From assembly GCF_037975245.1 (NCBI RefSeq), contig NC_092577.1, forward strand, positions 5,306,001 through 5,370,000: DNA of 64,000 bases. Reading direction: 5' to 3'. The stretch comes from Apostichopus japonicus. Its lineage: Eukaryota; Echinodermata; Holothuroidea; Aspidochirotida; Stichopodidae. This document shows, piece after piece, positions 12,401-21,960 of the stretch (position 1 is the stretch's first letter; each line of letters begins with the position of its first letter). The position numbers and the translations under genes are program-made. The notes below the pieces were generated by a model that saw nothing but the letters and a program-made list of their open reading frames with translations, made no database searches and had not been told where the DNA came from.

Positions 12401-15240
12401 AGTGTTGCAGCGATTTTAGGCAGCTCAACTTCATTTATTTTGCTGTCAACATTTGTTCCATTTTGAATTTTCAATTCCTCGTAGGCTTCATACCGTTGCC
12501 CAAGTTCACGCATGAAATGTTCAATGCCTAAGGAATTTTTGTCAATACAAGCCGTTACCTGTTGAGCATCTTGAAGCAAATTTATATCTTCATCGTTGAG
12601 ACACTTGAGTTCAGTTACATAATCTTTCGACTGTTTTGGATTATCCTTTAGTTTGCTTTTCTGAGTATTAAGTTCTCTACTTTTCCTTTGAATGTCACGC
12701 AACTGCTTACGTAAAGGAGTAAGCTTCTCCTGTGACAGATCATTTAAGAAGAATTCAAGCCATGCAAGGAAGTACCTGGAAATATCAGACAGTTGCCTTT
12801 GATTAAGAGCTTTGATGAGGTTTAATATATCATCCGTTGGCTGAGTTTTTAGTTGCTGCTCTCGAACTTTACGCATTTGTCTTTGCAAGTCGTCATGAAA
12901 GTGCTCTACAGTTGGAAATTTGTTATCGAATCGTTTGCTCCACTTTTTATCCAAACCGGCCCACTTGCTCCATAATTCTGACTGCAGTGGAAGATGAACT
13001 TTCTTATAATCCTCAGGGCATTTTTTTACGTTGGACAAGATACCAGCTGCGATATTCTTTCCTGCAACACACCCTTCCACTTCATCGTCGACTACGATTT
13101 GCAAATCTTTGCAAAACTTCTCGAGAGATCTAATGGATCTAAACTGTTCTCGTTTTTGCTTTACATGACCTTCCCACAAGACTAAATTGAGCTCTTTACA
13201 TATATCTGAGCCAATGTCTAAGAGAAAAGCCTTGCTGAACAGAAGTGTAACGTTGTCGTTGCGTAATACGTTACCTTGCTTTTGAGGATTTTCAGTTGTG
13301 ACGACACACAGAAGATGCTTTGTCACTTTCATTTCCTTTATTTGATTTCGATTTCTCTCGAAGGTTTCCTCTTTCACTAACAAAACGACCACATCTGACG
13401 CCAATAGAGCAAACTGCCTCTGCTTGGGGAATTCGAAAGCGTTTCCACGTAAATTCAAGAAGGTTATTGCGTCTAGAAGCCTAGAGTTAGCATCTTCTTC
13501 GCTCCCAGTGCTTTCTGGTAAAAACCAAAACGTCTCAACTGTTCCCTTTGACAACTTGGCACACGACGGCTCCTCGTCAAAGTCCACAAAGTAAGGGTGA
13601 TCACTGTTACCTTGCAGCTTGCCAACAACCTTATTCAGTAATTTTGATTTTGAGATACCTATGTCTCCAAATCTAAGAAATGAAACTATGGGTATTTCAT
13701 GCTCAATCACCGACTTTTCAATTGGAGTGTTCTCATATATTGGCTTCCAGGACTTGTAAATTTTCCGAAGTCCCCAAAGCAGAAGTTGAACCTCAGTTTG
13801 ATCTTGAAGACTGGGAAGAAGTATAGGAACGGCAAGTCTGCACGCTGCCATTTTTGATAAAATCTCCTGTTTAAGGAAAGGGTCACAGCTATGCAATGCA
13901 GCAAATGTTAAATCCATTGCGCTCATAATGTTATTTTGCTCCTCGGACTCGCTTCTTGTAACATCTACTGAGTCAAAAATATCAAAATCAGCCGCCTTAC
14001 TACTTTTCGAAATATTTTCTAAAGGCTCGCTTGGTAGCTGTACGTATTTACGCCCGCGAAAATCAAGCGAATTGATTGCTGTCATAAACTTCCAAAATGC
14101 GTTCTTGCTTGTATTTTCGATTTCGTAGGCATCCCTTCTTACAGATGTAGCTTCCACAATTCCTATGTCTCTTTGAACTATGTTGAGTATTTCAAAAACA
14201 CTTTTTTCGGGAGATAAGGTTTGAGGAAATGCAGTGTCAAGACTGTTTGGACCCTCAGTACCTATATGCAAATCAGTCACGTCTTTACAAGAGGTCCAAC
14301 TTGTTTTTAAGAGATTGCGCAAAGAATCGCAAGGCACTGCAAATATCTGGCCGTGATTTTGTACTATATTCCAAACTGGCACTAGGTTTTTGTCTTCATA
14401 ACTACCTTGCACTACTGTGTGGGTTTTGCTTAAATCGTTTTTATATTGTCTGAAGCCTACATCAGATTTAAGAGTGCCTCCCTCGAACACCTTAATTTGT
14501 CGACATAATTCCACTAAATCCCCGTTGGGGTTGTTTTCATTTTCAATACATATCAAGTGTGTGTCTCCGCCTGCTGAACATGAATCTACATCATTTGGAT
14601 TTAAATCATTCAAGTCTCTCTCAATTGCATCCCAAATTAATTTTCCACAACCACTTTTAATACCAGATGAGCTCACCTTAAGGACACAACGTCCACCAAC
14701 TTCGAAAGGTCCTAATGATACGTGAGAACCAAATGACTTGAAAAATGAGACGATATCATCGTTAACGTCTTTATTGGTCGTAGTGACGTCTGAAGAAGCA
14801 AATTTCTTGGATATATTCTGCAGAGTGCAAAGGGCATCTTCAGTTAGTTGTACTGAATGTTCACTCGTTGTCTCCAGTTCCCTTGTCACGTGCCAGGATA
14901 GTTTTATTTTGGACATATATTCGACTTTTTTCCATTCATCCTCTGTAACTGGCGTGGTCATATTTCCAGGGGTGTTTTCATGTCCTTTTGCACACAATGA
15001 CATAAACAATTGTTCACTTTCGATATCAAAGAAGTTACGTGTTAGGGAGTGTTCGGTCAAAAATGGTATTTCATCTATTTGGTAGGAGAGCCGCGCAAGG
15101 GGTCGACAAGGGTTAACTATATTGATGTCGATACTATGTTTTTTATTTAAACCCGTGACGTAGATTACCTGAGGCGAAAGTTCCCGATGTCCACTATCAG
15201 TTGCTTCGGCATTTTGCTTGGTCGTACTCTGATCTTCCAT
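9409..15240 (-). CDS. GVIN1-like: GVIN/VLIG-like very large inducible GTPase (1943 aa, single exon)
   Basis: Intact intronless frame encoding a soluble, probably cytosolic giant GTPase of the interferon-induced very large GTPase family; no signal peptide or membrane segment is seen. Domain order: (1) residues about 160-295, a MACPF-like N-terminal region with FGSHVSLGP (170-178) and LVPVWNIV (286-293); (2) about 515-700, the family's degenerate N-terminal G-like region, SFLRFGDIGISKSK (520-533) and FLNLRGN (594-600); (3) a charged helical stretch, about 840-895, likely coiled coil; (4) VLIG-type G domain, about 965-1200, with P-loop GIQSSGKS (992-999), FAVSAGRCTRG, DTEG (1045-1048), QQFVAD (1117-1122) in the G4 region, and a conserved SLW at 1179; (5) a long helical stalk; (6) a Cys/His cluster, C1805, C1809, C1812, C1816, H1823, H1826, H1831, C1849, C1852, probably metal-binding. 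G1 and G3 residues are intact, so GTP binding is plausible. Vertebrate members are longer (about 2400 aa). The first ATG is chosen because an N-terminal relic at 17.7 kb also begins MEG/MED. Function in immunity is inferred from the family. Confidence 0.95.
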   Translation of the reverse strand: MEDQSTTKQNAEATDSGHRELSPQVIYVTGLNKKHSIDINIVNPCRPLARLSYQIDEIPFLTEHSLTRNFFDIESEQLFMSLCAKGHENTPGNMTTPVTEDEWKKVEYMSKIKLSWHVTRELETTSEHSVQLTEDALCTLQNISKKFASSDVTTTNKDVNDDIVSFFKSFGSHVSLGPFEVGGRCVLKVSSSGIKSGCGKLIWDAIERDLNDLNPNDVDSCSAGGDTHLICIENENNPNGDLVELCRQIKVFEGGTLKSDVGFRQYKNDLSKTHTVVQGSYEDKNLVPVWNIVQNHGQIFAVPCDSLRNLLKTSWTSCKDVTDLHIGTEGPNSLDTAFPQTLSPEKSVFEILNIVQRDIGIVEATSVRRDAYEIENTSKNAFWKFMTAINSLDFRGRKYVQLPSEPLENISKSSKAADFDIFDSVDVTRSESEEQNNIMSAMDLTFAALHSCDPFLKQEILSKMAACRLAVPILLPSLQDQTEVQLLLWGLRKIYKSWKPIYENTPIEKSVIEHEIPIVSFLRFGDIGISKSKLLNKVVGKLQGNSDHPYFVDFDEEPSCAKLSKGTVETFWFLPESTGSEEDANSRLLDAITFLNLRGNAFEFPKQRQFALLASDVVVLLVKEETFERNRNQIKEMKVTKHLLCVVTTENPQKQGNVLRNDNVTLLFSKAFLLDIGSDICKELNLVLWEGHVKQKREQFRSIRSLEKFCKDLQIVVDDEVEGCVAGKNIAAGILSNVKKCPEDYKKVHLPLQSELWSKWAGLDKKWSKRFDNKFPTVEHFHDDLQRQMRKVREQQLKTQPTDDILNLIKALNQRQLSDISRYFLAWLEFFLNDLSQEKLTPLRKQLRDIQRKSRELNTQKSKLKDNPKQSKDYVTELKCLNDEDINLLQDAQQVTACIDKNSLGIEHFMRELGQRYEAYEELKIQNGTNVDSKINEVELPKIAATLLINGYTLEILDGDVGRVPIKWVQAVLASATEQLGNPKVCAVSVLGIQSSGKSTLLNCMFGVKFAVSAGRCTRGVFIQLLKVHKELQTDTRFEYLIVIDTEGLKAPERSFHEDFRHDNELATFALCLADSTIINIAGQTVGKDMTDVLQIAAHAFIRMREVNINSSCRLVQQFVADLAAVEKNEACTQAILTSLDEAVAAAANAEGYGYLYTRFSDVFNLKSNENVQYIPSLWQGAMAPPNHRYSEKIMMLRKIIIDDLKETSRTLRQFSERTTNIWNAVKEENFIFSFQNCVTALRYKTFQHTYGQWVIEMRQKTMESESDAQQKLRNVPKTFVSETKQTLLEEINHVVDEECSRLEALIRAYLKNSVEHNDDQLHKFEDEFLHDLELTGRTFKQDARDALNRVEESIHHLDHMDHLLPVCRNQLREMARQEALAQRDNIADLKTLEKMSNEQVRQTFETLWEDWIKEICTSYPSKTVEEEEVRREVYSYVFQVGEKRDLLKDGLMKRLKVKFTRGVPNQIGSKDIVDTIVGITLADLRSDIENDFAFEPSIIKQLIDTSVIHLNSSYEGTLLSQDTKIKVLEEVCNQAVPIIYEGRCKYNEKYSLRELLTKEKKNLWKDFSALFSSAFQDTRASASVTRLLYEKLADRIKCYLGPAIFKAVREDCPYFASKFKMFGQLLEDMAINNDFQDYYNFILNLPTFLEDWSLRKIAEVCVSTTQNKSFVEVMVEKEVQDIIPTLLEIVHSTVSLHSKQPKNENNGSESEYSIWIKNLFKAIKENVETLHISDDDIKTILLFDVKELSFFTDQIANYLKDDIESDIKDILGIPRSGCIQEAERMLRALPTKPQAEIARHVSGCTAQCPICHAPCDNMTAQHEKHRAELHFPEGLVGTASRFSERLLCNICTSSVTSNDTYWEGNVEQKYRDYQTHFPDWIIQPVRDQSPVKYWKWVMNNFNEDFAKMYGRKEANIPLGWIEITREEAIQDLRNAYVLREVS

Positions 15241-17120
15241 GATGTTAGTAATGCTATCATCACTTTCTGATACAACTTAAACTGTTAACTTTGTCTTCGA
15301 CGAAATCAGGAATCTAATAGACCGTTGTTGAACTGTTTTGAAACATGAAAGGAGAAACTGTGTCAAATTAAGTTACAGTTAAAGATCATGGCTTACTTCT
15401 CGACCGCCAAACACCCTGTATCTACTGATTTTCGTCAGTCACATGTAGTAGCAATCCTCATAATCATTAAAAACATTATTGACCTCTAACGCGACGCGCC
15501 ATAATATACCTTCAATCTAACTGTGTATTATCGAGTTGGCAAATTATCTCTACATTCCATCTATTTATACATCTTTATAAATTGCAGCCAGAAGTCACAC
15601 GGTCACAGGAATGATTTAAACATGAAAATGCTACCATAGGAATATATTCTGGAAACTCGGTGACAATTCCCACAGGTTGTAGCTAGTTGTGACAGCTCTT
15701 ATGTATTTAGAAACAATTGTGTATGTCAGCAAATAGTTTCTCGTTTTTTGACACAAAGCAGAAATATAACACACTTAAGAACTGTGCCTTACCCACCAAT
15801 ACAGCTGATGTCTTTTAAATTACATTCAATGAACTAAATTAGTTTTAGTAGTAATTGAATAGTTACGCCACTCTTTTATGTAATGTTTCGACAGCGATTA
15901 ATGAAAACGAACGAAACATTAAGCAGAGCGAATAATATACATTGCATCAAGATTAGTAGAAAACCCGAACCAGCAGTGGAAATTGCAAACACAATAAACT
16001 CATGTTTGCTGGTATAATTGTCGTCTATTGTTACTATCCTATCAGTTCCAGCTGTTTTGTCGAAGGAATCATGTAGATTTAATATCCCATTTAAATCCAA
16101 AAAGAAGCATGTTTCTGTAATCCCACGGAAAATTTCCAAAACTTTAAAAATCTTGCAGACGATTAGACACGAATAACAGAGTTTCAAGTCACCTCAGTCT
16201 GGTAACACTGAGTCGATGCTTAAATGATTCTGTCTAGATTAAAAGATGGCGTAAGACAATGCGGATAGTTTCAAGTAAGCGGTTCAGGCACATGTCCAAT
16301 GTGTCCTTAATCTTTATAATTTTAAAGTACACATCACAAATAGTACATTAGTTACAAATCCCCGTCTGTTCGACAGGTGCGACTAAACATAAGAAGTTTA
16401 GACATCTCGAAAATATGGTGCAATTGTAATGATATTCTTCTAATATACGGTTTTGAGTTGGAAGAAGGCCCATGTTCTATTGATCAGAAAGTTGAACACT
16501 AACTGTTACGTTAAACGGACAAGAGGAGCACTCGACAACTAGAAAGAAAAGCTGACACTGCAAGATTTAAACATCTGATTCAATTCAGAAATCATAATTA
16601 TCATTCCAAACTTAAAGACATTTTTTGATTTCCATAGGTGTCTGGAGAAAATCCTTTGTTTGCTAAGAACAACTTATGTCCCAATTCCAGGAAGACATTT
16701 GGAGGTATATACGGCCATAAACCTAAGGTGAGCTATATACGTGAACTTATATTAACACCTTTGAAGAATGTTGAATTTGAGGAAAGGTCGTCAAAAACTT
16801 AAATGATACATTCATACATATACTCACTGGTTTTGTACTTGTCCAAATTAATTCCTTCATTGAGGGTCCTCTCCTTTCTCTTCTCCGAGGTAGAACTACA
16901 AAATAAACAACCACTTTATCATATATTTATGTGTAGAGTCAATAGACAGTTAAATTACACAACGCGGGATGCTCAAAATGTGTTATATACAATGGCATAG
17001 TACAGTTTACAGCAAGTATGAAGGTATTTATATAACGGGCATTTAATCCGAACAATTACTGAACTAAGGTAACGTGATTGCAACATTATTGAAAGTTATC
17101 ACTTTGCTGAGCTAAAAATA
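15241..17120. other. Upstream flank of the GVIN-like gene
   Basis: Putative promoter and 5' region. TATA-like boxes on the minus strand lie near 15564-15581 (about 330 bp upstream of the ATG), without proof of use. A 103-codon minus-strand frame (15876-16187) contains one hydrophobic stretch near its C-terminus but has no recognisable family and is probably chance. A small frame at 16803-17000 also shows no motif. Confidence 0.5.
15340..15359. promoter_or_regulatory. Triple GAAA, ISRE-like motif
   Basis: Three GAAA words at a regular 7-bp period, ending GAAACT, about 100 bp upstream of the start codon of the GVIN-like gene. Classical ISRE/IRF sites have a 6-bp period (GAAANN repeats), so this is a near-match only. 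It fits the interferon-type inducibility known for vertebrate relatives, but binding is inference. Confidence 0.3.
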
Positions 17121-17129
17121 TTCAAATAG

Positions 17130-17775
17130 TTCCATGTAGGAAAGCTACTGCATGAACGTTTTTAGGCAAAGAAATAATAGAAACATATAATAGATGCAAA
17201 GAGGTTTGATACTTGTCAATAGAACGACCTGTCGCAAATGGTCCCATCGAAACATGGGAGCCAAATGCATCAATAAATGAACAAATCTCTCGCTTAACAA
17301 CGTCGACTGGTTTAACATGATTAAGTTGCTGCCCATGTTCCTTGGATAACTGAAAAGAATTCTCGACAAGTCGTTTTTGAGACGGATCTCCCTTGTAACG
17401 TTTATGCACATACCAAGTATGTTTCACTTTCGATATATATTTAATCTTACCAATGAGTATAACAGGTAGGTATCGGTGTATCCTGTAAAAGATTATGTCC
17501 ATGTGTACATAGTGATAAATACAACTACTCACTGTTTAGTGAAAGAAGTTCCAGGTCAGTGAAATTATTAGAATTTCTAACTTTTCTAATGATATGTAAC
17601 GAGAGTCGCTCTGTAAGCAGTGAAATTTATATCATGTTTATTAAATCATAAACCTCGTAATGGGTGAATTACTTGGGATGTATTATTTAACGTAATGGAA
17701 TCATCGTTAACCTTCAGCGGGTTTGGTTCACTTTCTCTCAAAGGACAGAAGTTTCCGTTATTATCACCTTCCATA
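17130..17775 (-). pseudogene. GVIN-like pseudogene, N-terminal fragment
   Basis: Minus-strand pieces line up in order with the first 180 residues of the intact GVIN-like protein. They run: a MEGD start (17772-17774) against MEDQ; TSQVIH against SPQVIY; LNSE-stop-LYLSLC against IESEQLFMSLC; KYISKVKHTWYV against EYMSKIKLSWHV; and AFGSHVSMGPFATG against SFGSHVSLGPFEVG. At least one in-frame stop and several frameshifts separate the pieces. After GPFATG (about 17225) similarity ends, so the G domain and stalk are missing. Same strand as the intact gene and about 2 kb upstream of it, which suggests a tandem array. The 136-codon open frame at 17122-17532 is part of this relic, not an independent gene. 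Confidence 0.8.
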
Positions 17776-17779
17776 TCTC

Positions 17780-18950
17780 CAAGTTGGCCTAGGCTTTGCA
17801 TAAATGAACGAACATTATTTTCTTTCTCTTTATTGATGAATAACGTTGACCTAGAAATAATGTTCTAACGCATTATCTTGATTTTTGACATTGCAAACAA
17901 ATTTCATTATGTACTGGTCAGCCAGAAGAAATTAATCTTCAAAAAACGGAAATAACATAAATATTTGCTATCTACTGTGTTTATACAAGCAAAAAGATAA
18001 TGAAGTATAATTTGATTTGAACAACAATAGGAGATCAAATGCAATAATGATATCAAATTGTTGCTTACTTGAATATTGCAAGACCAACTAGGTCATTTTC
18101 GTTCTGAATACACAAGAAAAAACTTTTTTAATCCATTACTTGTGAAATAGATATGACTCAAACAAGAGTTTCTGGTTTTATCCATCTTTTCTGTCAGATT
18201 TCCTGAACTAGTAAGTTAGCTACCCGACGTATGCCTATTTTTAAATGATATATGGTTACACACAATGAGATTATTAAAAGGAAGACAACCATTTTCAGTA
18301 TTGCTATTTCACATCCCCATCTTAATATGTTATTCCTGACCTATGTTGAGGTATAGTTGTAGCTGACTAATTGTTGCCAGTTAAAAATGTCATTATTACA
18401 GAAATTGATCATAGAGGTGATATGAAACATCGTCACGGCAGATTTCATACCTTTATTATTGGTCTTTGCCTGTAAAGGTGAAGCAATGCTCGTTCAACTG
18501 TCTCTGTCACTGATTGTATACTGAGCTGCATAACACCATTAATCTTGCATTGGTAAAAGTTAGAGGGAGGAGGAGGGGGGGGGGAGAGAAATTAAGTCAC
18601 AAATGAGTTGATAATCGCAAAATGGCAGAGAGTAAGCTAAATAAAAAAACTTGAATGTATCGTAAAGTGTATGGCTTTCGTCTAAAGAGATTTTTTTACA
18701 AAGAGAATATCCTGATAAATAACATTTTGCAATAAATATTTCAAACTCGAACGAAACGACTCTAATTTACAATTGCATACATTTTACTTTTAAACTGACA
18801 ACCTGCATGAACGTTTTGTTTTAATATGTGTTCGTGCAAATAGTTCGTGTTAATATTTCGTGCTACTTATATGTTTACTTACCTTCTAATAATATCCTAC
18901 TCTCCTTTCATCAATTATGTCAAATGTAACTTTCAGAATTGCTAAATTTC
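17780..18950. other. No feature seen
   Basis: AT-rich sequence without a recognisable gene. Only a short purine run (about 18567-18588) stands out. Confidence 0.5.
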
Positions 18951-19894
18951 TTTGTTTTCAGGAGGAATGTAGAACACCAGTGCTGCCCTTAGTCCACGTT
19001 TCGTGAACGCGGACTTGGTCTCGGATTTTACCCGACTAGATGAGCCCAGACTCCGACATGGGACCAATGCCAGACGAGATGGGCAATTGTATTTATTGAA
19101 ACTAGTTCAAATGTTGTTCATATTTTTACAAAGCATCACTACACCAAAGTCTATACTTGTCTGGTTGAACATTAAAGCAAGCTTCTCATTGTTAAGCGGT
19201 TCGAGCATGATGCCACTTATTGTGCCTAATAACGGAGCCTTAGAGAGGTCAGACAGAGTCATATAATAAATCAAAACGAAGACAAATGATTGGTGTCGAC
19301 AGGTATTGAATTATCAATACGATTGAGAAAGTCACAGGCATCCCTCTTATGATTTACTCCTGGTCTGCAACCTGGCTCAATTCGACATTAAGATTCGGCC
19401 AAACTATATATACAAGAGTTACCAATTGTATCAATGTTATTTTCAACTCCGTTTTCTTTATAAATACCTTTCCTTAAACCCGAACTACCTGTACAAGGAC
19501 TGGGAGCCACTAGGCTCAACCACAACTGCCCTATTTCACACACAACAACAAGTAATATACAGCAAGTATTTGGTTAGGTGTATATGATATCACACGTTGC
19601 TATTATTTCCGTTGCTTCAAAACAGTCTTTGAAGCTGTACTGTACTTGACCGTCGTGAACTTCCGGGTGACTAAAGTGTTGTATTACACATTCCTATCCT
19701 ATTTACGTATCCATAGCTAGTATATTGGATGGGCTATATTATGCTAAAAACCACACGTACAATTTTGCGACACATACGGTGCGTTCGGTTTCTGAAGTTT
19801 AAGTTTTGAACTTAGTTTATAAGGTTGAAACTTGTCTTTAGCTAATTTTTTTGGTAGCAATATTGGCCATTTCTTGCTGTTCGTAGCATATCAC

Positions 19895-20370
19895 TAGATT
19901 ATCATCAACGTCATCGTCGTCAACATCACTGTCTTTGTCATCGTCGTCGTTATCCTTGTCGTCATCGATTTTAACTGTGTCATCTTTTACTTAAGTCTTC
20001 CTTTTGATTTCCGTGTGTTTAACTCGATCCCTCGGTGTTAGATGTAGCAGAGTTCGTTCCATTGCTCTTTGTGTTGTCATTAGGTTTCGCTCAATCTCTC
20101 TAGTTGTAGTCCAAGTTTCTGCTCCGTATGTCATCGTGGTGAAAACGCACTGATTGTATATCCTGCTTCGTAGTGACAAAGGTATTTTATTGTCAGTGTG
20201 AATATCTCTATATATTTCGAGACTTATCCATCCTGCCTTAATCCTGATTAGTACTTCCTCTTGTGTTGTGGTACTCAGTTTCAGTGTTTGGCCAAGATAG
20301 TTTTTGTGGTGTTCGACTTTTTTTCCTGTGTGATGGTTGTCTACCCCTTTACTTACATCAGAATAAAGAT
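19895..20370 (-). mobile_element. 5'-truncated RTE-type LINE 3' end with (GAT)n-like tail
   Basis: The minus-strand frame at 19991-20370 carries the C-terminal region of RTE-like endonuclease/reverse transcriptases: HHKNYLGQTL, then RIKAGW, LRSRIYNQCV, MTYGAETW and TTQRAMERTLL. It ends with a stop at 19991, followed by a degenerate GAT/GAC-rich tail (about 19897-19985), as RTE elements commonly have. The first ~20 codons of the open frame come from flanking duplicated DNA that copy A also has, so the junction at about 20370 marks the 5' truncation. Copy A lacks the insertion. Confidence 0.85.
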
Positions 20371-21544
20371 TTGTCAAAGCTGACTTTCTAGTTATTTCTA
20401 GATTTTCTGACGACGTTAACAACTAGTTGTGTTATTAAAGGGATGCGCCTTCTTTTGTTCTACAAATTCTACATAATTTTATGAAACATGCATATCAAAC
20501 AACATAATTACTAACATAATGATTCAGGTAATTGTAAAATGTTTACATTCAAGCGACATGCAACAGTGACAGTTCATATTTTCGTTAAAATAATTTCTTG
20601 GACGAAAAATATGCCATGCGTTTTCCTAATTTTTGCTCAGAAAGAGTCGAACATAGAAAATTTCACATTATTACACAGCTGCTCTTGTTACGTCATGGAC
20701 TAAACATGTTTGAACCAAGAAATAGTAAAGTCGAGGATGGTCTGGTTCGGATAATGACGAAGAAGGCAGAACGCTCATACAAGACAAGTTAGCATAGAAA
20801 GTGAGCCAAAAAAGAGAGCAAATTTCGAAGATAAAACAAAGCGAAGAAAGAAACAAAAAAAGGAACAAAAAACAAAAGGGCGAATAGAAAACAAAAAGGT
20901 CCCCAATGCCTCGGGGCAAGTATCGTGCAAACAGAGCAATGATATCGCCGACGAAACTGCATGTTTTTCACGAACATATTAGTAGCAGACGGATACTTTT
21001 TTACAGCTTTACATTGTAGTCAGGTTATATGGTACACCTGTGACGTCAGGAACCGAAGGCACAAGAGCTCATAAGTACATCAAAACATACCTAAGTAAAC
21101 TTGAGTTCTCATATTTGGCAAGTTAGTTAGTGGCATAGATAGGAATGCAGACTGAGTTGACCTTTAACCTTCAATGACTATTGTAAACACTTGTCTGTGT
21201 AACCGATGGAATTATAAGACGTATTTGCGCAGTTAGCCGTCAACCTAACAGCATAATTCAGCTAGGAAGCATTATAAGTTGGTAGCTTAAATACGGCTAC
21301 TTATAGTGCACCCACCTTATATATTGCAGAAAAATGAATGGTAGAATTTAACCGAATCTAAAGTGATTAGACCTATCAAATTCTATGGACAAAGGAATTT
21401 GTATTTTGATTTTTGATTTTGTATTTCAATATTATAAATATGATTAACAAGTATGCCATTTTCAGTTTTGAATAGTATCGTTTGTATGTATGTTTCACTA
21501 ATTAATTCTCAATTCTTCAAATATGGAGTAGCGTGTTTTAGTTT

Positions 21545-21960
21545 GAAGAAGGGGCAGGAGGTGGATAGGGTGGTCGATGCCATTGAACCGGTGGTCCCAT
21601 CCTTACTCCGGCAATGAAGTCTTTGCTGCATACGGTGATAATGAGTTTGCGAGCCATGACGACTATACAGCATTTCAGTCCATTGTGAACTATAAGCTTG
21701 ATGACGTGGACTTATATATGCTATGAACATACTATAGTAGGTTATATGATACGGTTAGGAAACATAAATGAGTGTTAACTTACATGTTTTGTTTGTTTCT
21801 CAAAATGAACGGAACCCTCTCACACACGGGCTGTGTCTTCTTGCAGCGAAGTGATATCGATTGGTCAGCTCTAGAGCAAGAACTCGCTGGCTTGAAGAGC
21901 AGACATGACGAAGGGTACATGTTGTTCGTGCTTCAAAGAATTGAGACCCACCCTGTGTAA
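21545..21960 (+). pseudogene. Possible exon pair in copy B (family unknown)
   Basis: An open stretch at about 21550-21725 reads through WSHPYSGNEVFAAYGDNE and DDYTAFQSIVNYKLDDVD to a stop. A second stretch begins right after a good acceptor (pyrimidine-rich, ending ttcttgcag at 21846) and reads SDIDWSALEQELAGLKSRHD to a stop at 21958-21960. Copy A preserves both blocks in degraded form. No protein family is recognised and no clear donor for the first stretch was found. It could be the end of a dead duplicated gene. Confidence 0.35.

Noticed and set aside
11359-13185. Several plus-strand frames of 60-100 codons
   Set aside because: All are antisense shadows within the intact GVIN-like coding sequence.
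15876-16187. 103-codon minus frame with a hydrophobic stretch
   Set aside because: No recognised family, no paralogue in the window and no splice or signal context; such length is expected by chance in AT-rich DNA.
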